Of a DNA stretch of 61,374 nucleotides, positions 41,722 to 49,539 are shown in pieces. The position numbers were made by a program, and so were the translations under genes. Where the stretch lies: positions 1 through 61,374 of the forward strand of contig UQTB01000009.1 of assembly GCA_900543915.1 (NCBI GenBank), given 5' to 3'. The notes beneath the pieces are model-generated. The model was not told the origin of the DNA, made no database searches, and worked only from the letters and a program-made list of their open reading frames with translations. How positions within the stretch are numbered: the first letter of the stretch is position 1; every line of letters begins with the position of its first letter. The DNA is from an uncultured Eubacteriales bacterium (GTDB taxonomy: Bacteria > Bacillota > Clostridia > Christensenellales > Borkfalkiaceae).

Positions 41722-42434
41722 AGAAGAAAACACCCTACGCAGTACCGCAGAAACGAAAGCCCTTTTTCAGAGGATTCAAGCAGTTTTTAAAAATTTTCAT
41801 CCGGAAGCCGAAATTCATCTGTCTCGGCGGCATGCCGGAGGAAAAGGCGATCATCGTCTCCAATCACAGCGCGGCGAGCGGGCCGCTGACGATCGAACTC
41901 TATTATCCGCGGTTTTTTATCCCGTGGGGAACTTTTGAAATGTGCCGCAACTACCGCGGCAGATTTCAGTATCTGTACCGCGTATATTATCGGCAGAAGA
42001 AAAAGTACCCCGCATTTTTCGCCTATGTTTTCGCCGCGGTCGCGGCGGCGGTGACCAGGGGCGTCTATAAGGGCATGCAGCTTTTGCCCACCTATCCGGA
42101 CGCGCGCCTGATCGGCACCATCCGCAAGAGCATCGAAATTCTGGACGACGGGAAGAGCATTCTGATTTTTCCCGAAGATTCCTCGGACGGCTATAAAGAG
42201 TTTCTGACCGAATATTACCCGGGCTTCGTGTTTGTGGCAAAGACCTACCGCCGCCTGCGCGGGGAGGATCTCCCCGTCTATAACTGCTATTTTCATAAAA
42301 AGAAGAAGCTCTTTATCGTGGACCGGCCGGTCCGGATCGGAGCGCTGCTGGACAAAGGCATGACGGAGCGGGAGATCGCCGCGCTGTTCCGGGACAGAGT
42401 GAACGCCCTCGCGCACGAATATCTCGGCAAATAA
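41718..42434 (+). CDS. PlsC-like lysophospholipid acyltransferase with altered catalytic motif
   Basis: 238 residues; ATG overlaps the plsY stop. PlsC-type fold: SNHSAASGP (48-56) aligns with the NHxxxxD catalytic motif, but the aspartate position is G55; IFPEDSSDGY near residue 150 corresponds to the FPEG acyl-acceptor motif. The position directly after plsY suggests it supplies the next phosphatidate step, yet loss of the catalytic Asp makes ordinary acyltransfer doubtful. It may be a divergent relative, possibly with another acceptor. Confidence 0.8.
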   Translation: MKKKTPYAVPQKRKPFFRGFKQFLKIFIRKPKFICLGGMPEEKAIIVSNHSAASGPLTIELYYPRFFIPWGTFEMCRNYRGRFQYLYRVYYRQKKKYPAFFAYVFAAVAAAVTRGVYKGMQLLPTYPDARLIGTIRKSIEILDDGKSILIFPEDSSDGYKEFLTEYYPGFVFVAKTYRRLRGEDLPVYNCYFHKKKKLFIVDRPVRIGALLDKGMTEREIAALFRDRVNALAHEYLGK

Positions 42435-42454
42435 CGCACAAATTTTACAAAAAA

Positions 42455-42484
42455 TTCATATCATAAAAGAACCTCTCATATAGT
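42455..42484 (+). promoter_or_regulatory. Sigma-E-like sporulation promoter of spoIVA
   Basis: TTCATATC (42455-42462), 14-nt spacer, CATATAGT (42477-42484). Both boxes follow the mother-cell sigma-E pattern (GTCATATT and CATACAnT). No sigma-A promoter is visible here. Confidence 0.7.
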
Positions 42485-42512
42485 AAGTAATGAACTACGG
42501 GAGGTTTTTTTC

Positions 42513-43991
42513 ATGGAAAAATACGATATCTACAAGGACATCGCGAAGCGCACCGGGGGAGACGTCTACATCGGCGTGGTCGGACCGGTCCGCACGGGGA
42601 AATCCACATTTATCACGAAATTCATGCAGGAGCTCGTCTTGCCGAATATCACGAGCAAGCTGCACAAGCAGATCGCCATGGACGAGATGCCGCAGTCTGC
42701 GGACGGTAAGACCATCATGACCACGCAGCCGAAATTCGTGCCTGCCAACGCGGTCAAAGTACAGCTGCGCAGCAAGGTGAACTGCAACGTCCGCCTGATC
42801 GACTGCGTCGGTTATCTCGTGGAGGGAGCCGCGGGGCATGAGGAGGGTGGCGTTCCCCGCCTGGTCAAAACGCCCTGGAGCGAGGAGGAAATGCCCTTTG
42901 AAAAGGCTGCCGAGATCGGCACGCAGAAGGTCATCCGCGATCATTCCACCATCGGCGTGCTGGTGACGACGGACGGAACCATCACCGACCTGCCGCGCGC
43001 AAACTACGTTTCGGCGGAAGAGCGTGTCGTAAGGGAACTCAAGGAGATCAGAAAGCCGTTTATCGTCGTCCTGAACACCAGGACGCCGGAGGGGAAGGAG
43101 ACGGTCGCCCTGAAAAATTCCCTCGAAAAGAAATACGACGTGCCCGTGCTCGCCGTCAACGTGGCGGAACTGGATACCAAGGGCATCGCCGGGATCCTGG
43201 AAAAGGTGCTCTTCGAGTTCCCCATGCAGTCCTTCGATATCGAACTCCCCAAATGGATGCAGGCGCTTCCCGCCGATTCTTCCGTGATCTCCGAAATTTT
43301 GGGAGAAGTGCGCGGAAAGGCGGAGGAGATGGAGAAGATGCGGGATTTCGACCGCGTCGTCGGCATGTTCGAGGGCAGCGAAAAGCTGTGCTGCCCGGAG
43401 GTCAAAGAAGTCAAACTGGGCGAAGGCGTGACAAAGTACGAGATCGCCGCGCAGAAGGGGCTCTTTTACGAAGTGCTTTCGGAAGAATGCGGGGATGAGA
43501 TCCAGGATGACTACCATCTGATGAGTTACGTCAAATCCCTTGCCGTGGCAAAGCGGCAGTACAACAAACTCAAAGACGCGCTCGCCGCCGCGGAGGAAAC
43601 GGGCTACGGCGTCGTCTCTCCTTCTGCGGAAGATATGATTTTGGAGGAGCCCGAGCTCGTGCGCCAGGGCGGCCGTTACGGCGTCAAACTGCGGGCGACT
43701 GCACCCAGCCTGCATATCATGAAGGTAGACGTGGCGACCGAAGTCAGCCCGATCGTAGGCACGGAACAGCAGGGCGCCGAGTTCGTGGATTATCTCGCCA
43801 AAGAACTGGAAAACGACCCGCAGGGAATCTGGGGAACCAATTTCTTCGGGAAATCCCTGCACGATCTCGTCAGCGAAGGAATGGCGGGGAAGGCGAGCAA
43901 TATGCCCAAGGAAGCGCAGACCAAGATGCGGAAGACGCTCTCCAAGATCGTCAACGAGGGAAAGGGCGGCATCATCTGCATCCTTTTGTAA
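42513..43991 (+). CDS. spoIVA: Stage IV sporulation protein A (spore coat assembly ATPase)
   Basis: 492 residues, GGGAGG upstream. SpoIVA polymerises on the forespore surface and hydrolyses ATP to form the basement layer of the spore coat. Walker A GPVRTGKST (24-32), then KTIMTTQPKFVP and RLIDCVGYLVEGA as switch-type regions; a middle domain and a C-terminal oligomerisation domain ending GKGGIICIL. Length and ends match the family. This is strong evidence that the organism makes endospores. Single gene with a sigma-E-like promoter and a terminator. Confidence 0.97.
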   Translation: MEKYDIYKDIAKRTGGDVYIGVVGPVRTGKSTFITKFMQELVLPNITSKLHKQIAMDEMPQSADGKTIMTTQPKFVPANAVKVQLRSKVNCNVRLIDCVGYLVEGAAGHEEGGVPRLVKTPWSEEEMPFEKAAEIGTQKVIRDHSTIGVLVTTDGTITDLPRANYVSAEERVVRELKEIRKPFIVVLNTRTPEGKETVALKNSLEKKYDVPVLAVNVAELDTKGIAGILEKVLFEFPMQSFDIELPKWMQALPADSSVISEILGEVRGKAEEMEKMRDFDRVVGMFEGSEKLCCPEVKEVKLGEGVTKYEIAAQKGLFYEVLSEECGDEIQDDYHLMSYVKSLAVAKRQYNKLKDALAAAEETGYGVVSPSAEDMILEEPELVRQGGRYGVKLRATAPSLHIMKVDVATEVSPIVGTEQQGAEFVDYLAKELENDPQGIWGTNFFGKSLHDLVSEGMAGKASNMPKEAQTKMRKTLSKIVNEGKGGIICILL

Positions 43992-44020
43992 CACAGGGAC
44001 CTCCCGCCGGGCAATCGAAG

Positions 44021-44051
44021 AAAAGCGCACTCCTTACGGGGTGCGCTTTCA
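44021..44051. terminator. Terminator after spoIVA
   Basis: AAAGCGCACTCC pairs with GGGGTGCGCTTT (44022-44049) with one G-T pair; T-run TTTC after it and AAAA before it. Confidence 0.85.
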
Positions 44052-44092
44052 GTATAGAGAAAATCAGCGGGAGAGAAAGCTGCGGAGAACGG

Positions 44093-44121
44093 TTGTCTTT
44101 TTGGTCATTATCTGCTATAAT
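44093..44121 (+). promoter_or_regulatory. Strong sigma-A promoter of a candidate small RNA
   Basis: TTGTCT (44093-44098), 17-nt spacer ending TGC, TATAAT (44116-44121). It drives only non-coding sequence rightward before the next, oppositely oriented gene. Confidence 0.75.
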
Positions 44122-44127
44122 AAAAGA

Positions 44128-44231
44128 CGCCGAAAAGGGATCCCTTTTCGCCTGCCTTATAGAAATAAGGCAGGCGCTTCGTTTAACGGAACGGGAAAAG
44201 CGCCCGGCATTCGCTTGGTACCGGGCGCTTT
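44128..44231 (+). ncRNA. Candidate structured small RNA of about 100 nt
   Basis: Starts about 7 nt after the -10 box at 44116-44121. Three consecutive hairpins: CGAAAAGGGATCCCTTTTCG (44131-44150, perfect palindrome), CGCCTGCCTTAT/ATAAGGCAGGCG (44149-44176) with an AGAA loop, and AAAGCGCCCGG/CCGGGCGCTTT (44197-44231). No open frame with a ribosome site. The last hairpin also serves as the terminator of the minus-strand gene that ends at 44269, followed leftward by TTTTCCC. I recognise no known RNA family. Confidence 0.5.
44197..44231. terminator. Terminator of the minus-strand lipoprotein operon
   Basis: 11-bp stem AAAGCGCCCGG/CCGGGCGCTTT with a 13-nt loop, 38 nt past the stop codon at 44269-44271, followed leftward by TTTTCCC. 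Confidence 0.75.
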
Positions 44232-44268
44232 GGCGCATTCTGTTTTCCGCCGTTTCCGCCGGCCGAAA

Positions 44269-45501
44269 TTACTTGTGCGCGGAAGGCGTCTTGTTCAGAT
44301 AGACGGCGTCGAAATAGAAGGAGCAGGGTGCTGTCCTGGGAACCCAGACGGAGATGCTCAGCGCGTTGAAATTCCGCGGATTGACGCCGTTTGCCAAAAG
44401 GTGTTCGGTGGTCACTTCGATATACGTCCAGTCTTTCGCTTTCAGTTCGATTTCCTCCGATCCCTGCGCGGGATAGTTGACGCCGGTGGAGTAATGATAC
44501 GAGGCGCGCAGCATCAGGGGCTCATGCCAGTCGTTGTATACCCAGAAGCTGTAAGAGTAATAATCGCGCATATCCTTGACGCCCGGCGTGATCTTCCAGC
44601 CGACGTTGTAAGTTTCGCCGTCTCCGGTGATGCCCCAGTTGGGGACGTTGGTCACGCGGAAGGAGCCTTTTCCCTGTTTGACGTAACGGCTGTCCGAATT
44701 GTAAGAGAGAACGGAAGGCGCATAGATATAATTGTTGATGTTGGACCACGCCATCAGATAGTCCGCGCTGTCGCACGACTCGATCTCGTCTTCCTCCCGG
44801 AATTCGATGTCCTCGATGGGATCCTCCGTCGTGGAGTAGCGCAGGTTATCGATGTAAAATATCCGGTAAGGCTGATTGTATTCGGTCGCGCAGTCGAAGG
44901 AAAGGCGAATCTGCAGCACGTGTCCGAGATCGACAAAGCAGTTCATCAGGTCGCGGTTCAGCTCGAATACCAGCGTGGCGGATTGCTTTCCGCCGATGGT
45001 GCAGGGCGTCTCGTTGCTGGGCGCAGTGGCGTAATTTTTCTTCAGCAGATAGCTGAAATAGACGGTCTGTTCGGAATCGTTGTCGTTGTAAACGTCCAGA
45101 TAAATCCTGTCGACGTCCGAAAAATCCGTTTTTTCAACGTATTCCGTCTGCGTGGGAATCGCCAGCACGGGATGAGCGGAAGATGTGTATTTGCCGTTTA
45201 CGGTCAGCTTCAGCCCCGTCGTCCCGTCCGTGACGTGGTCTTTGGTCAGCTGCATTTTCCCGAAAGAGTTCAGCATGCGCATCTGTACAACTTCGTCATA
45301 TGTTTCAAAGCTGGAGATCAGTTCCCGGCCGTCTGCCTGCGCGGGAGATTCCGTTTCCGCTTCTGGCTGCACGGCAGCCGATCCGGAGACGGTCGGGGGC
45401 TTTGCGCTTTCGCTCTGTTCCTGCGGCTTGCAGGCGGGGAAGAGAAGTGCGGAAAGAGCCAGGACAACGCTTAACAACAGAATGAGATAGTTCTTTTTCA
45501 T
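44269..45501 (-). CDS. Lipoprotein with two jelly-roll-like domains, paired with GH123-like enzyme
   Basis: 410 residues, GAGGAGA upstream. Lipobox FPAC, C24, then a Ser/Glu/Pro-rich linker to about residue 60. Two similar beta-sandwich domains of carbohydrate-binding type follow (LISSFETYDEVVQMRMLNSF; KGSFRVTNVPNWGI). Clear paralogue of the protein at 53630-54733: shared blocks such as ELISSFETYDE/LLSSFESYDE, DVYNDND and RIFYIDNLRYSTTEDPI/RSFYVDNLRYHTTNDPI. No catalytic motif. Co-transcribed with the enzyme gene upstream (18-nt gap). Surface glycan binding is inferred. Confidence 0.78.
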   Translation of the reverse strand: MKKNYLILLLSVVLALSALLFPACKPQEQSESAKPPTVSGSAAVQPEAETESPAQADGRELISSFETYDEVVQMRMLNSFGKMQLTKDHVTDGTTGLKLTVNGKYTSSAHPVLAIPTQTEYVEKTDFSDVDRIYLDVYNDNDSEQTVYFSYLLKKNYATAPSNETPCTIGGKQSATLVFELNRDLMNCFVDLGHVLQIRLSFDCATEYNQPYRIFYIDNLRYSTTEDPIEDIEFREEDEIESCDSADYLMAWSNINNYIYAPSVLSYNSDSRYVKQGKGSFRVTNVPNWGITGDGETYNVGWKITPGVKDMRDYYSYSFWVYNDWHEPLMLRASYHYSTGVNYPAQGSEEIELKAKDWTYIEVTTEHLLANGVNPRNFNALSISVWVPRTAPCSFYFDAVYLNKTPSAHK

Positions 45502-45519
45502 CGTAAATTCTCCTCTCGG

Positions 45520-47322
45520 TTACAGATAATTTTTGACGGCGGAAGAGTCCTTTTGGATTGCGGTTATCATCTCGGCGACCTTTGCTCTCGCCTCCAGAAC
45601 GAGGGTGTAATCCTGTTCGGGCACGGCGCCGCGGTACAGCGTCGCATAGATATCCGCCATGATTTCGTCAAAACTTCCTTTGAAGTCATGTTCGGCGAGC
45701 GCGTCGTTCACTTCGTTTTCCAGCAGGTAGAGGAATTCGTATTCCTCGAATCCGTCGCGGAGTTCCATCAGCCGCATGGTGGGGATGGGGGTATCCGTCC
45801 CGTATTTCGCGCCGGGGTAGACGAGATAGCCGTCCCCGTTCGCGCCGGCAAATACGCCGTCCGCCTGTTCGTATACGTTGACGGGTTTCTGCCCGTCCTG
45901 ATCGAAGCGGGTGGCGGAGGAGAAGTACGTCATGGTTCCCCAGTAAATTAAGCCCTCGATATCGTAGTCGTACTGCATCCAGGAGAGCACGCGCGCCGCG
46001 GAAAGATCCATATCGATGTTGAAGTTGGGGTAAGGATCATACGGGTGCACGCAGACGTACCACCAGGTAGTGCCGTAGTCGGTGCCGGCGAGTTCGTTGT
46101 TCTTGCCGAGATAGGGATTTTTGCGGTACTCCTCATACCTGTCGCGCATGGTCTGCGTGTCGAAGTCGCTCGCCAGCGCACAGTAAGTGCGCAGCCCCTC
46201 GATCGTGTTGATACTGGCTGTGAGCGTGATCATCACCTCCACGCCCTCGATATCCGCCTTCGTGAGCCCGTATCCCGCGAGCTCTTCTTCGGTATACGAA
46301 TCGGCGAGCGCGATGAGTTCGTCTATCTTCCGATAGTAGGTTTCGGACGCCTGTTCCAGCATGGTATAGGGTTCGTCAAACAGGTAGAAGAAGGCTTTGT
46401 CCAGCAAATTGAGTTCGGGCGTGGAATTCTCGATCAGCGCTTTTAAAAGCGTCATGCCGTAATGGCCGTCTCCGTGTACGTTGTAAGACGTCACGCGCGG
46501 GTCGGCGGCGTATTTTTTGACCTGTTCCACCCAGTCCTCGGTGTTGTAGTCGAGGGAAGAGATCTCCGTCGTGCTGATTCTGTAATCCAAAAAGTAATCC
46601 ACGTATTTCTGATAGCTCTCTTTCGTGTTGTCCCACTGTCCGTTGGAAAGCTCGTCCTGGAAGAGGTAGAAGGAGTTTCTGGCGTGGACCTCGTCCGGTA
46701 CGGTGAAATCCCACACCGTCACGGTCACGGGGACGTCATACTTCTGTCCGTCCAGAGACAGGCTGAAAGTCCCCGTATATTCGCCGGCGGGCGTTTCTTT
46801 CTCCGTTTTCACCGTGATCCAGATGCCCTGGTTGTCGCCCGCCGCGATCTTGTTTTCGCCGAATGCGGCGGAGAGATCCTGCGGGATGAGCGCGTCCGGG
46901 TACCATCCGGCGGGGCGCTTGGAATCGGGCGCGGTTCCTTTCTTGACGTATACGTAAAATTCGTTATATACCTGAATGTTTTCAGCGGGGATTTCGCCGC
47001 CGTTCCCGTTGGTCAGTCCGGTTACCGCGAGTTCATAAGCCGCGATATCCGTTTCCGGCGTGATCATCAGCTGCATACTCTCGTACTCGTTTTTCGCCAT
47101 CGCGTATTCGAGCGAGGCGTTTTCCTCATAGTGAGAGGAGCAGTCCGCCTCCCGCAGAACCTTGACGGAAGAGGGGAGCGTCCAGATTTCCGCTTTCAGC
47201 GTTTCGGCGGGCGGGTCTTTGCCCGGATCGTCCGGCCCCGGCTTTCCGGATTCCGGACCGTTGCATGCCGCCGCGGAAAACGCCATCAGCAGCGCAAGCA
47301 GAATGCAGTAAAATTTTTTCAT
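45520..47322 (-). CDS. GH123-like (DUF4091) glycoside hydrolase lipoprotein
   Basis: 600 residues, GGGAGG upstream. Lipobox AAAC, C20, then a Pro/Asp/Lys linker. N-terminal beta-sandwich (about 44-210) and a TIM-barrel catalytic domain of the GH123 type (about 215-590): the Asp-Glu pair D316-E317 in YLFDEPYT fits the substrate-assisted catalysis pair of GH123, and GDGYLVYPG plus MRLMELRDGFEEYEFLYLLE form the diagnostic DUF4091 end. Known GH123 enzymes are beta-N-acetylgalactosaminidases; the substrate here is not proven. Surface-exposed, extracellular. It is about 60 percent identical by eye over long blocks to the enzyme at 51105-53615, which has an extra C-terminal domain. Confidence 0.85.
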   Translation of the reverse strand: MKKFYCILLALLMAFSAAACNGPESGKPGPDDPGKDPPAETLKAEIWTLPSSVKVLREADCSSHYEENASLEYAMAKNEYESMQLMITPETDIAAYELAVTGLTNGNGGEIPAENIQVYNEFYVYVKKGTAPDSKRPAGWYPDALIPQDLSAAFGENKIAAGDNQGIWITVKTEKETPAGEYTGTFSLSLDGQKYDVPVTVTVWDFTVPDEVHARNSFYLFQDELSNGQWDNTKESYQKYVDYFLDYRISTTEISSLDYNTEDWVEQVKKYAADPRVTSYNVHGDGHYGMTLLKALIENSTPELNLLDKAFFYLFDEPYTMLEQASETYYRKIDELIALADSYTEEELAGYGLTKADIEGVEVMITLTASINTIEGLRTYCALASDFDTQTMRDRYEEYRKNPYLGKNNELAGTDYGTTWWYVCVHPYDPYPNFNIDMDLSAARVLSWMQYDYDIEGLIYWGTMTYFSSATRFDQDGQKPVNVYEQADGVFAGANGDGYLVYPGAKYGTDTPIPTMRLMELRDGFEEYEFLYLLENEVNDALAEHDFKGSFDEIMADIYATLYRGAVPEQDYTLVLEARAKVAEMITAIQKDSSAVKNYL

Positions 47323-47411
47323 CGTTACCTCCCTTGTCGTGCGCCCGCACAGGGCGCCGGATTAAGGCGTGCGCCTCGGTTTTATTGTAACCGAAAGAAA
47401 GGCGGGGAATC

Positions 47412-47422
47412 TATGGTAAATT
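47412..47422 (-). promoter_or_regulatory. Operator-like site AATTTACCATA (leftward copy)
   Basis: Reads AATTTACCATA on the minus strand, 22 nt upstream of TACAAT, so it covers the -35 position as a class II activator site would. Confidence 0.5.
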
Positions 47423-47610
47423 CTCCGAACTGATTGGGGAATCGTCTTTTTCGCATGCGGCGCGAGCCAGAGCGCGCCGCACGGGGAGGGAATATTCGCG
47501 GATTTTCGCGTTTTTATCTCAAAACCGCCGCGTTTTTTCGCGTTATAATACATAAGATGTGCTTTCATCATCCGCGGTTTCAAAGGGGCTCTTTCCCTCA
47601 TCATTTATGA

Positions 47611-47621
47611 AATTTACCATA
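47611..47621 (+). promoter_or_regulatory. Operator-like site AATTTACCATA (rightward copy)
   Basis: Exact 11-of-11 match to the leftward copy, 42 nt upstream of the rightward -10 box. Confidence 0.5.
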
Positions 47622-47640
47622 AACATAAGCAGATTTCCTA

Positions 47641-47669
47641 TTTATTTGATGAAAAAACAATGTTACAAT
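47641..47669 (+). promoter_or_regulatory. Sigma-A promoter of the second sugar importer operon
   Basis: TTTATT (47641-47646), 17-nt spacer ending TGT, TACAAT (47664-47669), 48 nt before the start codon. Confidence 0.65.
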
Positions 47670-47716
47670 AATGTTGCCGCAATGATTTTGCGCTTGAACA
47701 AAACGAGGAGGAAAGG

Positions 47717-48613
47717 ATGATTTCGGTAAAGAAAATTTCCAAAAAGAAGTGGAAGGAAATAGGGTTTTTCTCCGTGATGATCATAATCCCGATCATACAT
47801 TTCTGCATCTTCTGGATCGGCGTGAACATCAATTCGTTCGCGATGGCGTTTCAGGGAAAGAACGGCCCTACCTTCGACTACATCAAACTGTTTTTTCAGG
47901 AGCTGACCACCGCCGGGACAAGCAACAAGCTGCTCGAAGGCATCAAAAACACCCTGATTATCTTCGGGCTGAACATTCTGGTTTTACTGCCGCTCAGCGT
48001 TCTGTTTTCCTATTTCCTTTATAAAAAGCTGATCTGCTACAAATATCTGAGAGTGGTTTTCTTTCTCCCGAGCATCATTTCCAGCGTCGTCCTGGTAACG
48101 CTTTACAAGGAGATTCTGAACGGCCCCGTTTCCAACCTTCTCATGCAGATTTCGGGATCGTCGTCTCCCATTCTCTTCTTCGACAGCACGAAATACGCCT
48201 TCCGTTCCGTCCTGATGTACATTACCTGGCTGGGACTTGCGGGGAACATGGTCATTTACAGCGGAACGATGTCCCGCACGCCGACAGAGATCGTGGAGAG
48301 CGCGAAGCTGGACGGCATCGGCTATTTCGGCGAGCTGACCAGAATCGTCCTGCCGCTGATGTGGCCCACATTGTCCGTGATCGTTCTGCTGGCGGTCGTC
48401 GGCATCTTTACGGCGGACGGCCCCATCCTCCTGATGACGCAGGGGCAGTACGAGACGTATACGCTCGGCTACTGGTTCTATGACAAGACCATCGTCAATC
48501 CCAACCTCAATTACGGCGCCGCGGTGGGAATCTGCTTCACGCTCGTGAGCATTCCGCTGACGCTGTTCGCGCGCTGGCTGGTAAACCGGATCGACGTGGA
48601 CGTCGAGTTTTAA
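47717..48613 (+). CDS. Sugar ABC permease (MalF type)
   Basis: 298 residues, GAGGAGGAAAGG upstream. Six helices, the EAA loop VESAKLDGIGYFGELTRIVL near residue 190-210. Ordinary length, without the beta-propeller seen in the other MalF-type permease. First gene of an operon running to the right edge; partner of the permease 11 nt downstream. Confidence 0.92.
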   Translation: MISVKKISKKKWKEIGFFSVMIIIPIIHFCIFWIGVNINSFAMAFQGKNGPTFDYIKLFFQELTTAGTSNKLLEGIKNTLIIFGLNILVLLPLSVLFSYFLYKKLICYKYLRVVFFLPSIISSVVLVTLYKEILNGPVSNLLMQISGSSSPILFFDSTKYAFRSVLMYITWLGLAGNMVIYSGTMSRTPTEIVESAKLDGIGYFGELTRIVLPLMWPTLSVIVLLAVVGIFTADGPILLMTQGQYETYTLGYWFYDKTIVNPNLNYGAAVGICFTLVSIPLTLFARWLVNRIDVDVEF

Positions 48614-48624
48614 GGAGGAAACCG

Positions 48625-49512
48625 ATGCGAAAAGAAAGAAGAAAGACGATCAGATCCAAACAGGAAATCATCGTATCCTGCATTGTGTTTCCCATCCTGT
48701 TTCTGTGGTCGCTCACGCTGCTGTATCCCTTTTTGTGGGCGTTTCTCAATTCTCTGAAAGAGCCGGGGGAGTTTCTGCTGGACTCCTTCTCTCTGCCCGA
48801 CAAGTGGCTGTTTTCCAACTGGGCGACGGCGGTTAAAACGCTGAACGTGCCCAAGAGCAACCCGCTGGAGACGGTGGGGATCCTGGGAATGATCGTCAAC
48901 AGCATCTGGTGGATGTTCGGCTCCGTGCTGGTCAATACCGTCGTCACCGCGATGATGGCTTACGCGCTCGCGAAGTATCATTACCGCATCGGAAAGTTCC
49001 TGCACGCGTTCAGCCTGGTGGTCATGACCATCTCCGTCGTCGGCGCGTTTCCCTCGCAGTATGCGCTCTACAATAAACTGCACATCACCAATTCTCCCGC
49101 GATGCTTCTGACTTCGGCGGGCTGCATCGGCACGAGTTCACTCCTGATTTATTACAGCTTCTTTAAAAATATCTCGTGGTCGTATGCGGAAGCCGTCTTT
49201 ATCGACGGCGGCGGGCACTGGACGGTGTTTCTCAAAGTCATGATCCCGCAGGCGATTCCCATCATCTCGGCGATGGCGGTCATCGGCTGCATCGGATTGT
49301 GGAACGATTACTTTACGCCGTATATCTATCTGCGCGATTTTCCCACGCTGGCGACCGGCCTGTATTTGCTGCAGACGTCGTCGCTCACGGTCAACAACAA
49401 GCCCCTCTATTTTGCGGTCGTACTGCTTTCGGCTCTGCCCATTTTCATCATCTTCATGTGCTTCCAGGAGAAGATCATGACGAGCGTCTCGATGGGCGGG
49501 CTGAAAGGGTAA
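48625..49512 (+). CDS. Sugar ABC permease (MalG type)
   Basis: 295 residues, AAGGAGG upstream. Six helices. The EAA loop AEAVFIDGGGHWTVFLKVMI lies near residue 190-210, so its residues 1-3 are AEA instead of EAA, still within family range. Forms the channel with the upstream permease. Confidence 0.92.
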   Translation: MRKERRKTIRSKQEIIVSCIVFPILFLWSLTLLYPFLWAFLNSLKEPGEFLLDSFSLPDKWLFSNWATAVKTLNVPKSNPLETVGILGMIVNSIWWMFGSVLVNTVVTAMMAYALAKYHYRIGKFLHAFSLVVMTISVVGAFPSQYALYNKLHITNSPAMLLTSAGCIGTSSLLIYYSFFKNISWSYAEAVFIDGGGHWTVFLKVMIPQAIPIISAMAVIGCIGLWNDYFTPYIYLRDFPTLATGLYLLQTSSLTVNNKPLYFAVVLLSALPIFIIFMCFQEKIMTSVSMGGLKG

Positions 49513-49539
49513 AATATAGTCTGATAAAGGAGAAAAAGA

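Larger units (their letters stand above)
47323..47716. other. Divergent regulatory region with matching operator-like sites
   Basis: No gene. Leftward -10 box TACAAT at 47389-47384 lacks a good -35 box; a motif AATTTACCATA lies directly above its -35 position (47422-47412). The rightward promoter TTTATT (47641-47646), 17 nt, TACAAT (47664-47669) also has AATTTACCATA upstream (47611-47621). The two sites have opposite orientation, each pointing to its own gene. Confidence 0.6.

Noticed and set aside
47362..47604. An 80-codon minus frame in the divergent regulatory region
   Set aside because: Covers promoter and operator-like sites; composition not protein-like.
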